Source: Chryseobacterium sp.
Lineage (GTDB): Bacteria > Bacteroidota > Bacteroidia > Flavobacteriales > Weeksellaceae
DNA length: 64,000 nucleotides
NCBI RefSeq assembly: GCF_008014695.1
Contig: NZ_VOXE01000002.1
Coordinates: 620,001 to 684,000 of the forward strand
Direction: 5' to 3'
Part shown: piece after piece, positions 43,656 to 52,637 of the stretch
Layout of the letters: each line of letters starts with the position of its first letter
How positions within the stretch are numbered: position 1 is the stretch's first letter
Notes under the pieces: model-generated
Seen by the model: only the letters and a program-made list of their open reading frames with translations
Told to the model about the DNA's origin: nothing
Databases searched by the model: none
Position numbers and translations under genes: made by a program

Positions 43656-45428
43656 ATGACCACTTCAGAAAAAATAGCCGCGCTCCGCCTCAGCATGCAG
43701 GAGCATCAGATCGACGCCTTTATCGTCTATTCCGCAGATCCGCACATGAGCGAATACCTGCCCGGAGAATGGCAGGAACGAAGCTGGCTTTCCGGATTTA
43801 CAGGCTCGGCCGGTTTTGTGGTCGTGACCAAAGACAAGGCAGGTCTCTGGACCGACGGGCGGTATTTTGTGCAGGCGCCGGCCGAACTCGAAGGTTCCGG
43901 GATCGATCTCATGAAAGACGGCGTGGAAGGCACCCCCAACTATATCGACTGGCTTCTGTCCGAAGTTCCCGACGGCGGAAAAGTCGCGGTGAATGCCCTT
44001 GCGACTTCCAACACGAACTGGGAAGCCCTCGGACAGCAGCTGGCCGCGAAAAATATTGACGTCGTGGATCTTCCTTTGCTCAAGGAAATCTGGAAGGACA
44101 GAAATTCCGGCGGGCCAAAAAACCCGGTCTTTGTACACCCCGTGGAAAGGGCCGGAAAATCCGTTGTCCAAAAACTCCTGGACATCCGCCAGAAAATGGA
44201 GGAGCAGCAGGCTTCCGTACACATCATTTCGAGTCTGGACGATGTAGCCTGGACCCTGAACCTCAGGGGCAGCGATGTAGAGGCGAATCCGGTCTTTCTT
44301 GGCTACATCGTACTCACCAAAAATGAAACGGTGCTCTTCGTGGACCTTGAAAAACTGGATTTGGACGCCCGCAGACAGATGGATGAGGCGTGGGTGAAAA
44401 TGAGGCCGTACGAAGAATTCTTCCCTTACCTGCAGCAGATCAGAAACGAAAAAATACTCATCTCGCCGAACACCAACCAGTCGGTGTTTGACGCTTTGAA
44501 AAACGACAATACCTTCATCAAAGGACCGGTTCCCGGAAACCTCATGAAGGCAACAAAAAATGAGACCGAACTGCAGGGCTTCAGAACCGTCATGCAGCGC
44601 GACGGCGTATCGATGGTGAAATTCCTCTACTGGCTGACCCAAAATGCGGGCAAAGAAGCCATGACGGAATATTCCATTGGACAGAAACTCCTCGAATTTC
44701 GGAAAGCCGGGAAGAACTTTGTAGGCGAAAGCTTCGGCAGCATCGTTGGTTACGGCGGAAACGGGGCGATTGTGCATTATTCAGCGAAAAACGAAGGCAG
44801 CAAAGCCGTCACGAATGAAGGCAGCATCCTCGTGGATTCGGGCGGACAGTACCTGGAAGGAACGACCGATATCACGCGGACGCTTGCTTTGGGAGCCGTT
44901 TCCGATGAATTCAGAAGAAACTGTACCCTCGTCCTGAAAGGCATGATTCAGCTTTCGATGGTCAAATTCCCGCGCGGCACAAGAGGCGTACAGCTCGATG
45001 CCGTCGCCAGGATGGCCCTCTGGAAAGAAGGCAAGGACTACGCACACGGGACGGGACATGGCGTCGGAAGTTTTATGAACGTACACGAAGGGCCGCAGAA
45101 CATCCGCAAAGACATGAATGCCCAGGAACTCCTGCCGGGAATGGTGGTCTCCAACGAGCCGGGATTCTATGCAGAGAACACGTACGGCATCCGCCACGAG
45201 AATCTCGTCGCCGTAAAAGAAGCCGAAACCACGGCTTTCGGAACCTTCTATGAGTTCGAAACCCTCACGGTCTGTCCCTTTGACCGCAATGCGTTGGATA
45301 TTTCTTTATTGACCGGTGAAGAAAAAAACTGGCTGAATACCTATCACCAGTGGTGCCGCGAAAAACTGGAAAACGACCTGGAAGGGGAGGTGAAGGAGTG
45401 GTTTCTGGACCAGGTAAAGCCGATTTAA
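43656..45428 (+). CDS. Xaa-Pro aminopeptidase-like M24 metallopeptidase
   Basis: A 590-residue cytosolic peptidase of the three-domain type (two creatinase-like N domains, pita-bread catalytic domain, C-terminal extension). Metal ligands are all present: Asp in LVDSGGQYLEG, Asp in TTDITRTLALG, His in GTGHGVGSFMNVHEGP, Glu in NEPGFYAENTYGIRHENLV and Glu in the following strand. It removes N-terminal residues before proline, with Mn2+ or similar metals. Codon use is C-rich like xth. A strong hairpin terminator follows. Confidence 0.93.
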   Translation: MTTSEKIAALRLSMQEHQIDAFIVYSADPHMSEYLPGEWQERSWLSGFTGSAGFVVVTKDKAGLWTDGRYFVQAPAELEGSGIDLMKDGVEGTPNYIDWLLSEVPDGGKVAVNALATSNTNWEALGQQLAAKNIDVVDLPLLKEIWKDRNSGGPKNPVFVHPVERAGKSVVQKLLDIRQKMEEQQASVHIISSLDDVAWTLNLRGSDVEANPVFLGYIVLTKNETVLFVDLEKLDLDARRQMDEAWVKMRPYEEFFPYLQQIRNEKILISPNTNQSVFDALKNDNTFIKGPVPGNLMKATKNETELQGFRTVMQRDGVSMVKFLYWLTQNAGKEAMTEYSIGQKLLEFRKAGKNFVGESFGSIVGYGGNGAIVHYSAKNEGSKAVTNEGSILVDSGGQYLEGTTDITRTLALGAVSDEFRRNCTLVLKGMIQLSMVKFPRGTRGVQLDAVARMALWKEGKDYAHGTGHGVGSFMNVHEGPQNIRKDMNAQELLPGMVVSNEPGFYAENTYGIRHENLVAVKEAETTAFGTFYEFETLTVCPFDRNALDISLLTGEEKNWLNTYHQWCREKLENDLEGEVKEWFLDQVKPI

Positions 45429-45446
45429 ATAAAAATTAACAACATT

Positions 45447-45477
45447 AAAAGTGCAGCCTGAAGAAGCTGCACTTTTT
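45447..45477 (+). terminator. Terminator of the M24 peptidase gene
   Basis: AAAAGTGCAGC and GCTGCACTTTT pair around CTGAAGAA and continue into Ts. Confidence 0.92.
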
Positions 45478-45559
45478 ATTTTATTGATCAACTTTGATGA
45501 TCGGGTTTCACCTTGATGAACGGTCTGATCCCCGTTTGGAAAGTTTTTTTAATCATCAT

Positions 45560-46570
45560 TTAGCTCGAAAGCCGGGTGATAAAATCCAGGGCGTTCCGGC
45601 TGCTTATTTTTTTCATCTGTTCCCTTCCGAATTCCCTTTCCAGAACCGTATTGAGTTCCGGATAACAGCCCGCATTTTCATGCGCCGGAAAATAAAACGG
45701 AATGCGGGATTTGTCGGGCATCTCTTTCGTATAAAAATAGTCGGCACCATAACAGATGGCATTTTCGCCGCCCAGCTGCAGGCTGTGCGCAACATGTTCC
45801 TGCAGCGCTTCTTCTTTGTCGGGATTGACAAAGGCACGTACAAAATTCAGTCCGATCAGCCCTTGCTGGTGCATGATTTCCTGCGCCACATCGTCGGGTA
45901 GATTACGGGCGTGGCCGTACACGGAGCGGTAGTTGGAATGGCTCGCCAGAATGGGAACACGGATGTTTTCTTTCGAAATATAATTCAGGATGTCGTACGC
46001 CAGGGCATCGCTCGTATGGGAAAAATCGATGGCGGTATTCTTCTCGTGCAGATAATCGATCAGGGCTTTTCCGTCATTTTTAAGTCCGGCGGTAGAGAAA
46101 TTACCGCCGCCGAACCGGTTTTCAGCGTGATGCGTAAAACCGATATACAGAAGCGATCCCACATTTTCAATAATGCGTTCCAGATTGCTGAAACCTTCTT
46201 TTAAGGAGAGGTGTTCATCACAGAAAGCCGACCCGCTCTCGATGGAGGCCACCATGCCGATATGTTCATTCCCCGCCAGAGTCCCTAGATGCTGTTTTTC
46301 AAACCGGTACAGTTCAGTCGCCTCTTCATTCAGCTTTCTGAAAATCCCGCTTTGTAAAAGTCCATAATCATGGCTCTTCGCTTCCGTCGGCGAAAAAATC
46401 GCCATCACCTGCAGTTTCACATTTCCTTCTTTCAGAAAGGGAATGGCGCAGCCTACGTCGTCCGTGTTATAGGCAGAAGAATTGGGGCGGAGATAGCTGA
46501 GGAGGTCACAGTGAAGATCGATGACAGGTTCTTTGATCATATTTTCGGTGGATTGGGAAATGTTTTTCAT
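45560..46570 (-). CDS. Membrane dipeptidase (M19, renal dipeptidase family)
   Basis: Start chosen at 46570 (MKNISQSTENMIKEP) because a -7 box sits at 46607-46614, downstream of the alternative ATG at 46645. The 336-residue enzyme has the M19 metal motif VIDLHCDLL, the bridging Glu region AIFSPTEA and VASIESG, GFTHHAENRFGGG with metal His, and ILASHSNYRSVYGHARNLPDD. It hydrolyses dipeptides. If the longer start were used, the N-terminus would look like a signal sequence. With the chosen start the enzyme is cytosolic. Confidence 0.9.
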   Translation of the reverse strand: MKNISQSTENMIKEPVIDLHCDLLSYLRPNSSAYNTDDVGCAIPFLKEGNVKLQVMAIFSPTEAKSHDYGLLQSGIFRKLNEEATELYRFEKQHLGTLAGNEHIGMVASIESGSAFCDEHLSLKEGFSNLERIIENVGSLLYIGFTHHAENRFGGGNFSTAGLKNDGKALIDYLHEKNTAIDFSHTSDALAYDILNYISKENIRVPILASHSNYRSVYGHARNLPDDVAQEIMHQQGLIGLNFVRAFVNPDKEEALQEHVAHSLQLGGENAICYGADYFYTKEMPDKSRIPFYFPAHENAGCYPELNTVLEREFGREQMKKISSRNALDFITRLSS

Positions 46571-46606
46571 CGTATTAAATAAAGCAATAAGCAGAATTTG
46601 AACGCA

Positions 46607-46614
46607 CAAAAATA
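46607..46614 (-). promoter_or_regulatory. -7 box of the M19 dipeptidase gene
   Basis: The minus strand reads TATTTTTG, 37 bases before the ATG at 46570 and inside the longer reading frame, which decides the start. Confidence 0.5.
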
Positions 46615-46687
46615 CGACTTTAAGCACAGGGGTATTCCTTTTCAATCTGCCTGATGAATATAATCGTATCTTCCTTAAAAATAAACT

Positions 46688-47827
46688 GTGATACGATTCA
46701 TCCTCATTCTCGTCCTCTTCATCCTTTCCCTCGTTAATTTTTTTCCGGTTCCGAGCCAGAGCACCTGGTATGTCGGTATTGCCGTCCCTGAATTTCCGTG
46801 GATTTTTATGCTGGCTGCGCTGGCATTATTCGTCTGGTCCTGGTATTCTGAAAAATGGAGAATGGTCTCTTTAATCATCAGTGGGATCACATTTCTGATC
46901 TTAGGCTCGCCGATTATTCGCGCCTACAATATTGGAAGTCATCTACCCGGAGATCTGGAAAAATCATTTGGCGTGAAAGATTCCGACTTGACGGGCTTTC
47001 ATCAGGAAAAACCCTTCAGTTTTATTCAGATGTTTACGGGAAATGGCGCGGAAGATATTCCGTTCAGAACCTATCAGTACGCAAAAAATGGGGGCGAAGC
47101 GCTGACTTTGAATTTCACCCCTTCCGCAGTTCCCGGAGTCCGGCCGTGTTTGATCGTGGTGCATGGCGGTTCCTGGAAACAGGGTGATAACAGCGAAATT
47201 GCGGCAGCCAATAATTATTTCGCCAATGCAGGGTATCAGGTGGCGACCATCAATTACCGTTTGGCGCCGAAATTTCCGAGTCCGGCGCAGCAGGAAGATC
47301 TGCATTCCGCTTTCAGATGGCTGCGTCGGCATTCCACTGAGTTAAAAATTGACACGGCGAATTTTGTCATGATGGGCAGGTCGGCGGGAGCTTCCATTAT
47401 CTTAACGATGGGCTATACGGGACATGAAAATGGGGTAAAGGGAATTGCGGCTTTTTATGGCGCCGTAACGATGCCGTGGAGTTACAGAAATCCCGACAAT
47501 CCCTGGATCATGGATTCCCGACAGGTCCAGCGCGATTTTCTGGGCGGTACACCGGAAGAGGTTCCGGAAAGGTACCATGCAGAATCGCCATTGTTTCATG
47601 TGACAGAAGATGCGCCGCCTACATTTCTGGCCCATGCCACGAATGATGCGCACGTCTGGCATATTCAGAGCGAAGCGATGAGAGACGAACTGCAGAAGCA
47701 CCACGTGAAAAATTATTTACTGACGATTCCGTGGGGAACGCATGGCTTTGAGTATAATTTAAACGGTCCGGCCGGCCAGTTATCGATGTATGCCGTGGAA
47801 CGGTTTTTTAAGTCGGTGACGCAATGA
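46688..47827 (+). CDS. Membrane-anchored alpha/beta hydrolase (HSL-type esterase)
   Basis: A 379-residue protein. The first ~80 residues hold three hydrophobic helices (LILVLFILSLVNFF, WIFMLAALALFVWSW, VSLIISGITFLIL). The hydrolase follows: oxyanion motif VHGGSWKQGD, nucleophile Ser in MGRSAGAS, acid Asp near LAHATNDAHV, and His in WGTHGFEYN. HGG plus GxSAG is the hormone-sensitive-lipase pattern, so a carboxylesterase is likely. The substrate is unknown. Confidence 0.88.
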   Translation: MIRFILILVLFILSLVNFFPVPSQSTWYVGIAVPEFPWIFMLAALALFVWSWYSEKWRMVSLIISGITFLILGSPIIRAYNIGSHLPGDLEKSFGVKDSDLTGFHQEKPFSFIQMFTGNGAEDIPFRTYQYAKNGGEALTLNFTPSAVPGVRPCLIVVHGGSWKQGDNSEIAAANNYFANAGYQVATINYRLAPKFPSPAQQEDLHSAFRWLRRHSTELKIDTANFVMMGRSAGASIILTMGYTGHENGVKGIAAFYGAVTMPWSYRNPDNPWIMDSRQVQRDFLGGTPEEVPERYHAESPLFHVTEDAPPTFLAHATNDAHVWHIQSEAMRDELQKHHVKNYLLTIPWGTHGFEYNLNGPAGQLSMYAVERFFKSVTQ

Positions 47828-48019
47828 ATATCTTTGGAATGAAACATCGGCTAGATGTATTTTTGAACGTCTTTCGCTATCACGCTACAATTGACGCTGG
47901 CGGCTGTAACTTTGATCAAAACATGGTTTTTCTCAGGGGTTGGCTTTGAGATTTCCTGAATTTGTAAAACTTCCGTCCGCCGGATTTGGTGATGTGGACT
48001 GCGCGCATTTTTTTAAGTT

Positions 48020-49171
48020 TTAGCTGTTAAGCCAATCTGTTGGTAATTCAAAAATGGCACCTAGATTTTGGCAGTCGTTATTTATAACTTCATTTTCGTT
48101 AACGTAACAAAAAGGTAACCCAATTTTTTTAAAATCTAAAGGATTCTCAGAAAAAGGATTCTCAAAAATCCAATATTTACTATCAGGAACATTGCTAGGA
48201 AATATTCTATTAACTAGAATACCACTAACATTTTGAATTTTTTTAGATCCATTGTTAAAAAATATTCCATCGACATTTCTGATAAGTTTTTCATTTCTAT
48301 TTTGTGGATCAGTTGAAAAAGTTACCGCAAGAGAACCCCATATCGCACTTTCAATATCATGAAAAGAAGCAGATTTTATGCTTAAAGCATTTAGACAAAT
48401 TAGATAAGGTTTATCAAGTTGTCCATATCTTTTGGCCTTTTTTGTTATTGAATCTCTAATTGCTTGTTCAGATCCACCAATAAAAGTTTTTATTGGTGTC
48501 ATTCCAACACTTCTTCTTGACTTTCCTATCGCACTTACCTTTACAGGAAAAAAAGTCATTGAAATATTTATTTCATTATTATTATAAGTTAATTTTTCAA
48601 GATTATCAAAATTTTTTGTTTCCATTTTTGATAATTCAATACGATGATTCAATAGAGCTAATTTCTCTAATATTTTAGAGGTTAGTTCCTTCGTTGATGG
48701 TTGCTTTGTTGTCTTAATATTTAATTCATCTATACCAAAAATAAAATGATCTGATTTTATTTTACTTATTTTTTCATAAAATCTACTTGTTAAATTTTCA
48801 AAAGATTTTTGTGCATCAGATTTATCTTCGGATATTTTGGCTTCTACATATATTTCTAGGTCATTTTTTTTTATTAAAAAATCCGGTCTTTTATCTGTAT
48901 TTTTTATAATTGGATGAATTGTAATTTCAAAACCTAGTTTTAGAAAGAAATTAAAAAGAAACAATTCATAAAATACGGCATCAAAACTTTTCTTAAACCT
49001 TTCTTTTGTTTCGTGCTTTTCATCGTCAGGTAAATTATTAAACCAATTTTCTAAAAGATCTCTTATATTCCCTATATCTTTTCTAGCACTGCGGTCATAA
49101 TAATCATAAGTTTTTTCGTTCTCATCAGCAGGACCTAAAAATGTTCGTTGCTTATTTGTAAAAATTTTCAT
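48020..49171 (-). CDS. PD-(D/E)XK nuclease-like protein
   Basis: A 383-residue, K/N/I-rich protein from a very AT-rich gene. The region DKRPDFLIKKNDLEIYVEAKIS carries Asp97 and the EAK triad Glu110, Lys112 of PD-(D/E)XK nucleases, with an acidic helix before it (FYELFLFNFF). The remaining ~250 residues are unassigned (VGMTPIKTFIGGSEQAIRDS, and YLICLNALSIKSAS). It is the second gene after a TIR-like protein, 49 bases between. Restriction or antiviral nuclease is the likely class (inference). Confidence 0.7.
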   Translation of the reverse strand: MKIFTNKQRTFLGPADENEKTYDYYDRSARKDIGNIRDLLENWFNNLPDDEKHETKERFKKSFDAVFYELFLFNFFLKLGFEITIHPIIKNTDKRPDFLIKKNDLEIYVEAKISEDKSDAQKSFENLTSRFYEKISKIKSDHFIFGIDELNIKTTKQPSTKELTSKILEKLALLNHRIELSKMETKNFDNLEKLTYNNNEINISMTFFPVKVSAIGKSRRSVGMTPIKTFIGGSEQAIRDSITKKAKRYGQLDKPYLICLNALSIKSASFHDIESAIWGSLAVTFSTDPQNRNEKLIRNVDGIFFNNGSKKIQNVSGILVNRIFPSNVPDSKYWIFENPFSENPLDFKKIGLPFCYVNENEVINNDCQNLGAIFELPTDWLNS

Positions 49172-49220
49172 TTTTTTTTAAATTATTTATTTCACGTAAA
49201 GAAATATTATTCATACATAT

Positions 49221-50087
49221 TTAAAAAATATTCTTTGCCTTAAACTCCAACATTAAATCTCTATATTTTTCAGCTATTTCACTTTGAAATCTTATTTGCA
49301 AAATTCCTTGAAAATCGCTGAAAATATCTGTTCCTTCTTTTAGTATCAGAATTACATTTTTTCTGGTCAATTTTGCGCAAAACCACCCTAACTCATAAAT
49401 TACGTTTGGTCTTGCTTGTAAATATTGCTTCCCATCTTTTTCAATTACGTCATCTGGTGTGAATAGAGCAATAGCCATTGAGCATTGGTCGGCATAAAAT
49501 TCAAATTTTTCTATTATTGTGGGAGACCCAATATTTGGTAATTTTTTTAAAATATAAGGGTTTAACTTAAAGTCATCTTTAAGCAATCTTTCTAATTCTA
49601 ACAGACTTCGTTCGTCGTGTCCGTGTATTATAAAAATGTTTTTATTAAAAGGTTTATCTATATCAACTGTTTCTGCTGTCATTTTTAAAGTTGGTAGTAA
49701 ATCTGTTTTTGCAAATAATTGTTTCAAATTAGCAACTTTAGCTTCAATATTTCTTTTTGTGTCCATCAATTGATAATTTGGATCATTTGGACTGTAGTTT
49801 CCTCTTGTATATTCCATCAAGCCAATCATATTTGTACAATTGTCATAACGGTATCTATACTCGTTTTTTGGTTTATTAAAAGAGCTTTTTAGTAATTCAG
49901 AATTGTAGTCATTCCAATCATGATAATCCGTCTTCAACTGGTTAAGTTCTGCATCATTTAAAATTTCTTTATTTATCATCTCTTGTCCAGATTCCATTCT
50001 TTTACTGAGCTCTTCTTTAAATTGATCAGGGTTCTTTGTAAGAAGCGTAATTTCACTATTTTCCTTTGGAATTATTTTTTTTGACAT
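49221..50087 (-). CDS. TIR-like (PF10137-type) nucleotide-binding protein
   Basis: A 288-residue protein. The N-terminal ~145 residues are helical and unassigned. The C-terminal domain starts NIFIIHGHDERSLLELERLL (FIIHGHDE at 152-159) and includes MAIALFTPDDV and RPNVIYELGWFCAKL. This is the pattern of the TIR-like domain found in CAP12/Pycsar-type effectors. Glu232 in IYELG would be the NADase glutamate. Such effectors deplete NAD+ in abortive infection. No cyclase gene is adjacent, so the trigger must be another signal. Confidence 0.82.
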   Translation of the reverse strand: MSKKIIPKENSEITLLTKNPDQFKEELSKRMESGQEMINKEILNDAELNQLKTDYHDWNDYNSELLKSSFNKPKNEYRYRYDNCTNMIGLMEYTRGNYSPNDPNYQLMDTKRNIEAKVANLKQLFAKTDLLPTLKMTAETVDIDKPFNKNIFIIHGHDERSLLELERLLKDDFKLNPYILKKLPNIGSPTIIEKFEFYADQCSMAIALFTPDDVIEKDGKQYLQARPNVIYELGWFCAKLTRKNVILILKEGTDIFSDFQGILQIRFQSEIAEKYRDLMLEFKAKNIF

Positions 50088-50172
50088 ATATATATTTTTT
50101 TGATGATTAAATGTACATAATACTACTTTAAGTATTTGTTAAAAGATACTTTAAAATTCTCGAGAAGAAAAA

Positions 50173-50261
50173 CCACCCTTCAACCTAGCCCCGATGGAAA
50201 CGACATCCTTTTTAGCACAAGCAAAGCGAGCGACGAAAAAGATACAGTGGACAGCGGGTGG
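50173..50261. repeat. Palindromic intergenic element upstream of mnmE
   Basis: CCACCC (50173-50178) pairs with GGGTGG (50256-50261). Inside, TCCTTTTT pairs with AAAAAGAT, and CCCGAT-type and ACAGCGGG-type segments oppose each other. The wording (TAGCCCCGAT..., GCAAAGCGAGCGACG..., ACAGCGGG) resembles a structured repeat I have often seen between flavobacterial genes. That recollection is not verified here. The other ~150 bases between 50088 and 50325 show only the -7 box. Confidence 0.6.
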
Positions 50262-50313
50262 AGTCTTATGAAAATGCGAAAATCGGTGCTCCTAAAAAAT
50301 AGGATTATTTCCG

Positions 50314-50321
50314 TAATTTTG
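50314..50321 (+). promoter_or_regulatory. -7 box immediately before mnmE
   Basis: TAATTTTG, then CCCC and the mnmE ATG at 50326. The transcript would be almost leaderless, as at lptB. Confidence 0.45.
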
Positions 50322-50325
50322 CCCC

Positions 50326-51720
50326 ATGAAGCACGACACGATCTGCGCACTGGCTACGGCAAACGGCATCGGCGCCCTCGGAATCATCCGGCTTTCGGGT
50401 GAGGAGGCTGTGACCATTGCCCACAAAGCGTTTAAAGGAAAGAACCTCACAAAACAGAAGTCCCATACGGTGCACTACGGCTATATCGTGGACGGTGAGG
50501 AGGTCATTGATGAGGTCATGGTCTCGGTATTCCTTGCGCCAAAAACCTTTACAACGGAAAATGTCGTCGAGATCTCCTTTCACGGCTCTCCGCATATCGG
50601 CAAAAAGATCCTCGAAGTACTCATGAAGCACGGCGCGAGGATGGCCAAAGCCGGAGAGTTCACGATGCGCGCGTTTATGAACGGACGGATCGACCTGAGT
50701 CAGGCCGAAGCAATTGCCGACATGATCGCCAGTGAAAATGAAGCCTCGCGGAAAGTGGCCATGAACCAGCTGAAAGGCGGCATTACGAACGAAATATCCA
50801 TCCTCCGGACCGATCTCCTGAATTTTGTTTCTTTGATAGAACTTGAGTTGGATTTCGCGGAAGAGGATGTGGAGTTTGCCGACAGAACTGCGCTGATCGC
50901 TTTGCTCCGGAAAATAGAAGCCAAGCTCCGGTCCCTGATCGAAAGTTTCCGCTACGGAAACGCCGTAAAGAACGGGGTAGAGGTGGCCATCATCGGCAAG
51001 CCGAATGCCGGAAAATCCACGCTGCTGAATGCGCTTCTTAAGGAAGAAAGGGCAATCGTGAGCGATATTGCCGGAACCACCCGCGATACGATCGAGGAAG
51101 TCCTGCACATCAAAGGGAATGCCTTCCGCTTTATCGATACGGCCGGCCTTCGCGAAACCGAGGATGCCGTCGAAAAGATCGGGGTCGAAAAGGCCATGGA
51201 AAAGATCTCCTCCGCGAAGATCATGCTCTACCTGTATGAGGAAACAGCTTCTACACCCGACGAGATCATCAGCTTTGTGAAAGAATTTCACCGTCCCGAC
51301 CTGAAGATCATCCTGCTCCACAACAAGATCGACCTTGCTGCAGATGTGTCGGAAAACCTTTTCGACAGGGAAATTACCGAATCTCTCGCTGTGTCCGGCC
51401 TGACTCCTGTGATGATGGGCATTTCAGCAAGGGAAAAAACGGGCATCGACGCGCTGAAAGAAGAACTTTCGGCCTATGTGGAAAGCCTCAAAGACGAAGA
51501 AAGCAATGTCGTCATCACAAACCAGCGCCACTTCCAGGCCCTCCAGAAATCGCTGGATGCCGTTTACCGCGTGGAAGAGGCGGTCAAGACCAGAATCTCT
51601 ACCGAACTGCTCGCCTATGAACTCCGCAACGCGTTGGAATACCTCGGGGAAATCTCCGGCGAGTTCACCAATGATGAGGTGCTGGGGAATATTTTCTCGA
51701 AGTTCTGTATCGGGAAGTGA
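50326..51720 (+). CDS. mnmE: tRNA modification GTPase MnmE
   Basis: A 464-residue GTPase that with MnmG modifies wobble U34 of tRNAs. The N-terminal tetrahydrofolate domain (DTICALATANGIGALGIIRLSG) leads to a helical domain. The inserted G domain has GKPNAGKSTLLNALL, SDIAGTTRDTIEE and FIDTAGLRETED, with NKID later. The C-terminus is the invariant FCIGK. Its last 18 bases recur at 54167, as expected for a gene used as an integration site. Codon use is C-rich. Genes on both sides are AT-rich accessory genes. Confidence 0.97.
   Translation: MKHDTICALATANGIGALGIIRLSGEEAVTIAHKAFKGKNLTKQKSHTVHYGYIVDGEEVIDEVMVSVFLAPKTFTTENVVEISFHGSPHIGKKILEVLMKHGARMAKAGEFTMRAFMNGRIDLSQAEAIADMIASENEASRKVAMNQLKGGITNEISILRTDLLNFVSLIELELDFAEEDVEFADRTALIALLRKIEAKLRSLIESFRYGNAVKNGVEVAIIGKPNAGKSTLLNALLKEERAIVSDIAGTTRDTIEEVLHIKGNAFRFIDTAGLRETEDAVEKIGVEKAMEKISSAKIMLYLYEETASTPDEIISFVKEFHRPDLKIILLHNKIDLAADVSENLFDREITESLAVSGLTPVMMGISAREKTGIDALKEELSAYVESLKDEESNVVITNQRHFQALQKSLDAVYRVEEAVKTRISTELLAYELRNALEYLGEISGEFTNDEVLGNIFSKFCIGK
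51703..51720 (+). repeat. att-like direct repeat, left copy (3' end of mnmE)
   Basis: TTCTGTATCGGGAAGTGA, coding F-C-I-G-K-stop. It matches 54167-54184 at 16 of 18 bases. This is the segment used by SGI1-family islands as attB. Confidence 0.78.
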
Positions 51721-51980
51721 CTGTAGTTTTATCATGTATATAAATTACATAGTGTTGGCTGCTAAAAGTTCTAAAAATACCACTAATAAAAGTTTTTGGA
51801 ATATTTATGTTATTTTTAAAAAGGGGATTTTATGCAGCATGATGACAGTAAATTCAAATACTTACAATTAAATATAGCATTTAGGGCCAAGCAGTTATAA
51901 AAATAAGATTATTTTATTTTGGTATAGTTTATTGGGTATATTTGAGAGTTATCTGCAAGCAAATACAAAATTCCGCATAA

Positions 51981-52484
51981 ATGAAAACGATTCCATTTTT
52001 TTTAATTTTAATGATTTTATTTTCTTGTAATAATTCTGAAAATACTTCAAATTCCAACGAATATTTTTATGGATATTTTGGAAATTCTAAAAATAACCAG
52101 AATATCCATTTAACAATAAAAACTCGCTTTGATGAATGTGGAGAATGGGGAGGTCATACTGAAAAAATAACAGTTTTTAATAAAAATGACAGTAAAAAAC
52201 TTTTTGCAAAATATGAAGAAACTGACTACGATTGTAGTAATGGAAATCAAAATCCCAAAATTGTAAAAAGTAAAGAAAATGAAATCAAAGAAAATGAAAA
52301 AAATGAAATTAGAATTTATTTAAAAAAACTTGTAGAATTTAAATCTAATTCTTTTGTTTCTGGAAACTCTGGAATGTCTTATTCTGCTGTTGCTCAAGAT
52401 TCAACATTTATTATCTATTCATACAACAATGATGACGATTGTAAAATAGCCTTTAAAAAATTAAAATCTAATCTGAATTTCTAA
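51981..52484 (+). CDS. Cassette 1: lipoprotein of unknown function
   Basis: A 167-residue protein with lipoprotein signal (FFLILMILFSC, Cys16). It is rich in N, K, S and E. It contains a possible disulfide or metal pattern around DECGEWGGH and TDYDCSNGN, and a C-terminal DDDCKIAF. No family recognised. The start lies 32 bases after the cassette boundary, and attC1 begins 10 bases after the stop. This is the compact cassette layout, with transcription probably from outside. Confidence 0.78.
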   Translation: MKTIPFFLILMILFSCNNSENTSNSNEYFYGYFGNSKNNQNIHLTIKTRFDECGEWGGHTEKITVFNKNDSKKLFAKYEETDYDCSNGNQNPKIVKSKENEIKENEKNEIRIYLKKLVEFKSNSFVSGNSGMSYSAVAQDSTFIIYSYNNDDDCKIAFKKLKSNLNF

Positions 52485-52493
52485 AAATTGCCT

Positions 52494-52627
52494 GCAGATA
52501 ACAAGGGTTTGGCAATAGCAGGCGGAACGTCAAAATCTCGCGTTTTGTGCCTCGGTTGAAATTTGTATTTTAGTTGAAGGTTTCGGCTTCGATTTGCCAG
52601 CCATCGCCAAGCCCCGAAACGTTAGAA
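52494..52627 (+). other. attC1 recombination site
   Basis: Left arm GGGTTTGGCAATAGCAGGC pairs (with wobbles) with right arm GCCAGCCATCGCCAAGCCC. It begins with R' GCAGATAAC (52494-52502) and ends with G^TTAGAA (52621-52627). The R' box is the exact reverse complement of GTTATCTGC at 51948-51956, the start of the same cassette, which is diagnostic of an integron cassette. Confidence 0.85.
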
Positions 52628-52637
52628 GAAATTTTAA

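Noticed and set aside
43665-44777. 370-codon open frame antisense to the M24 peptidase
   Set aside because: It lies wholly inside a well-supported gene, and its open state follows from C-rich third positions. The product has no recognisable motif.
50305-51321. 338-codon open frame antisense to mnmE
   Set aside because: Same reason: mnmE is certain from its motifs and the antisense product looks random.
51752-51900. Possible fourth, eroded attC (TTGGC near 51757, GGCCAAGCAGTTA near 51886)
   Set aside because: Only the short inner boxes oppose each other and the outer arms do not pair, so it is too weak to call.
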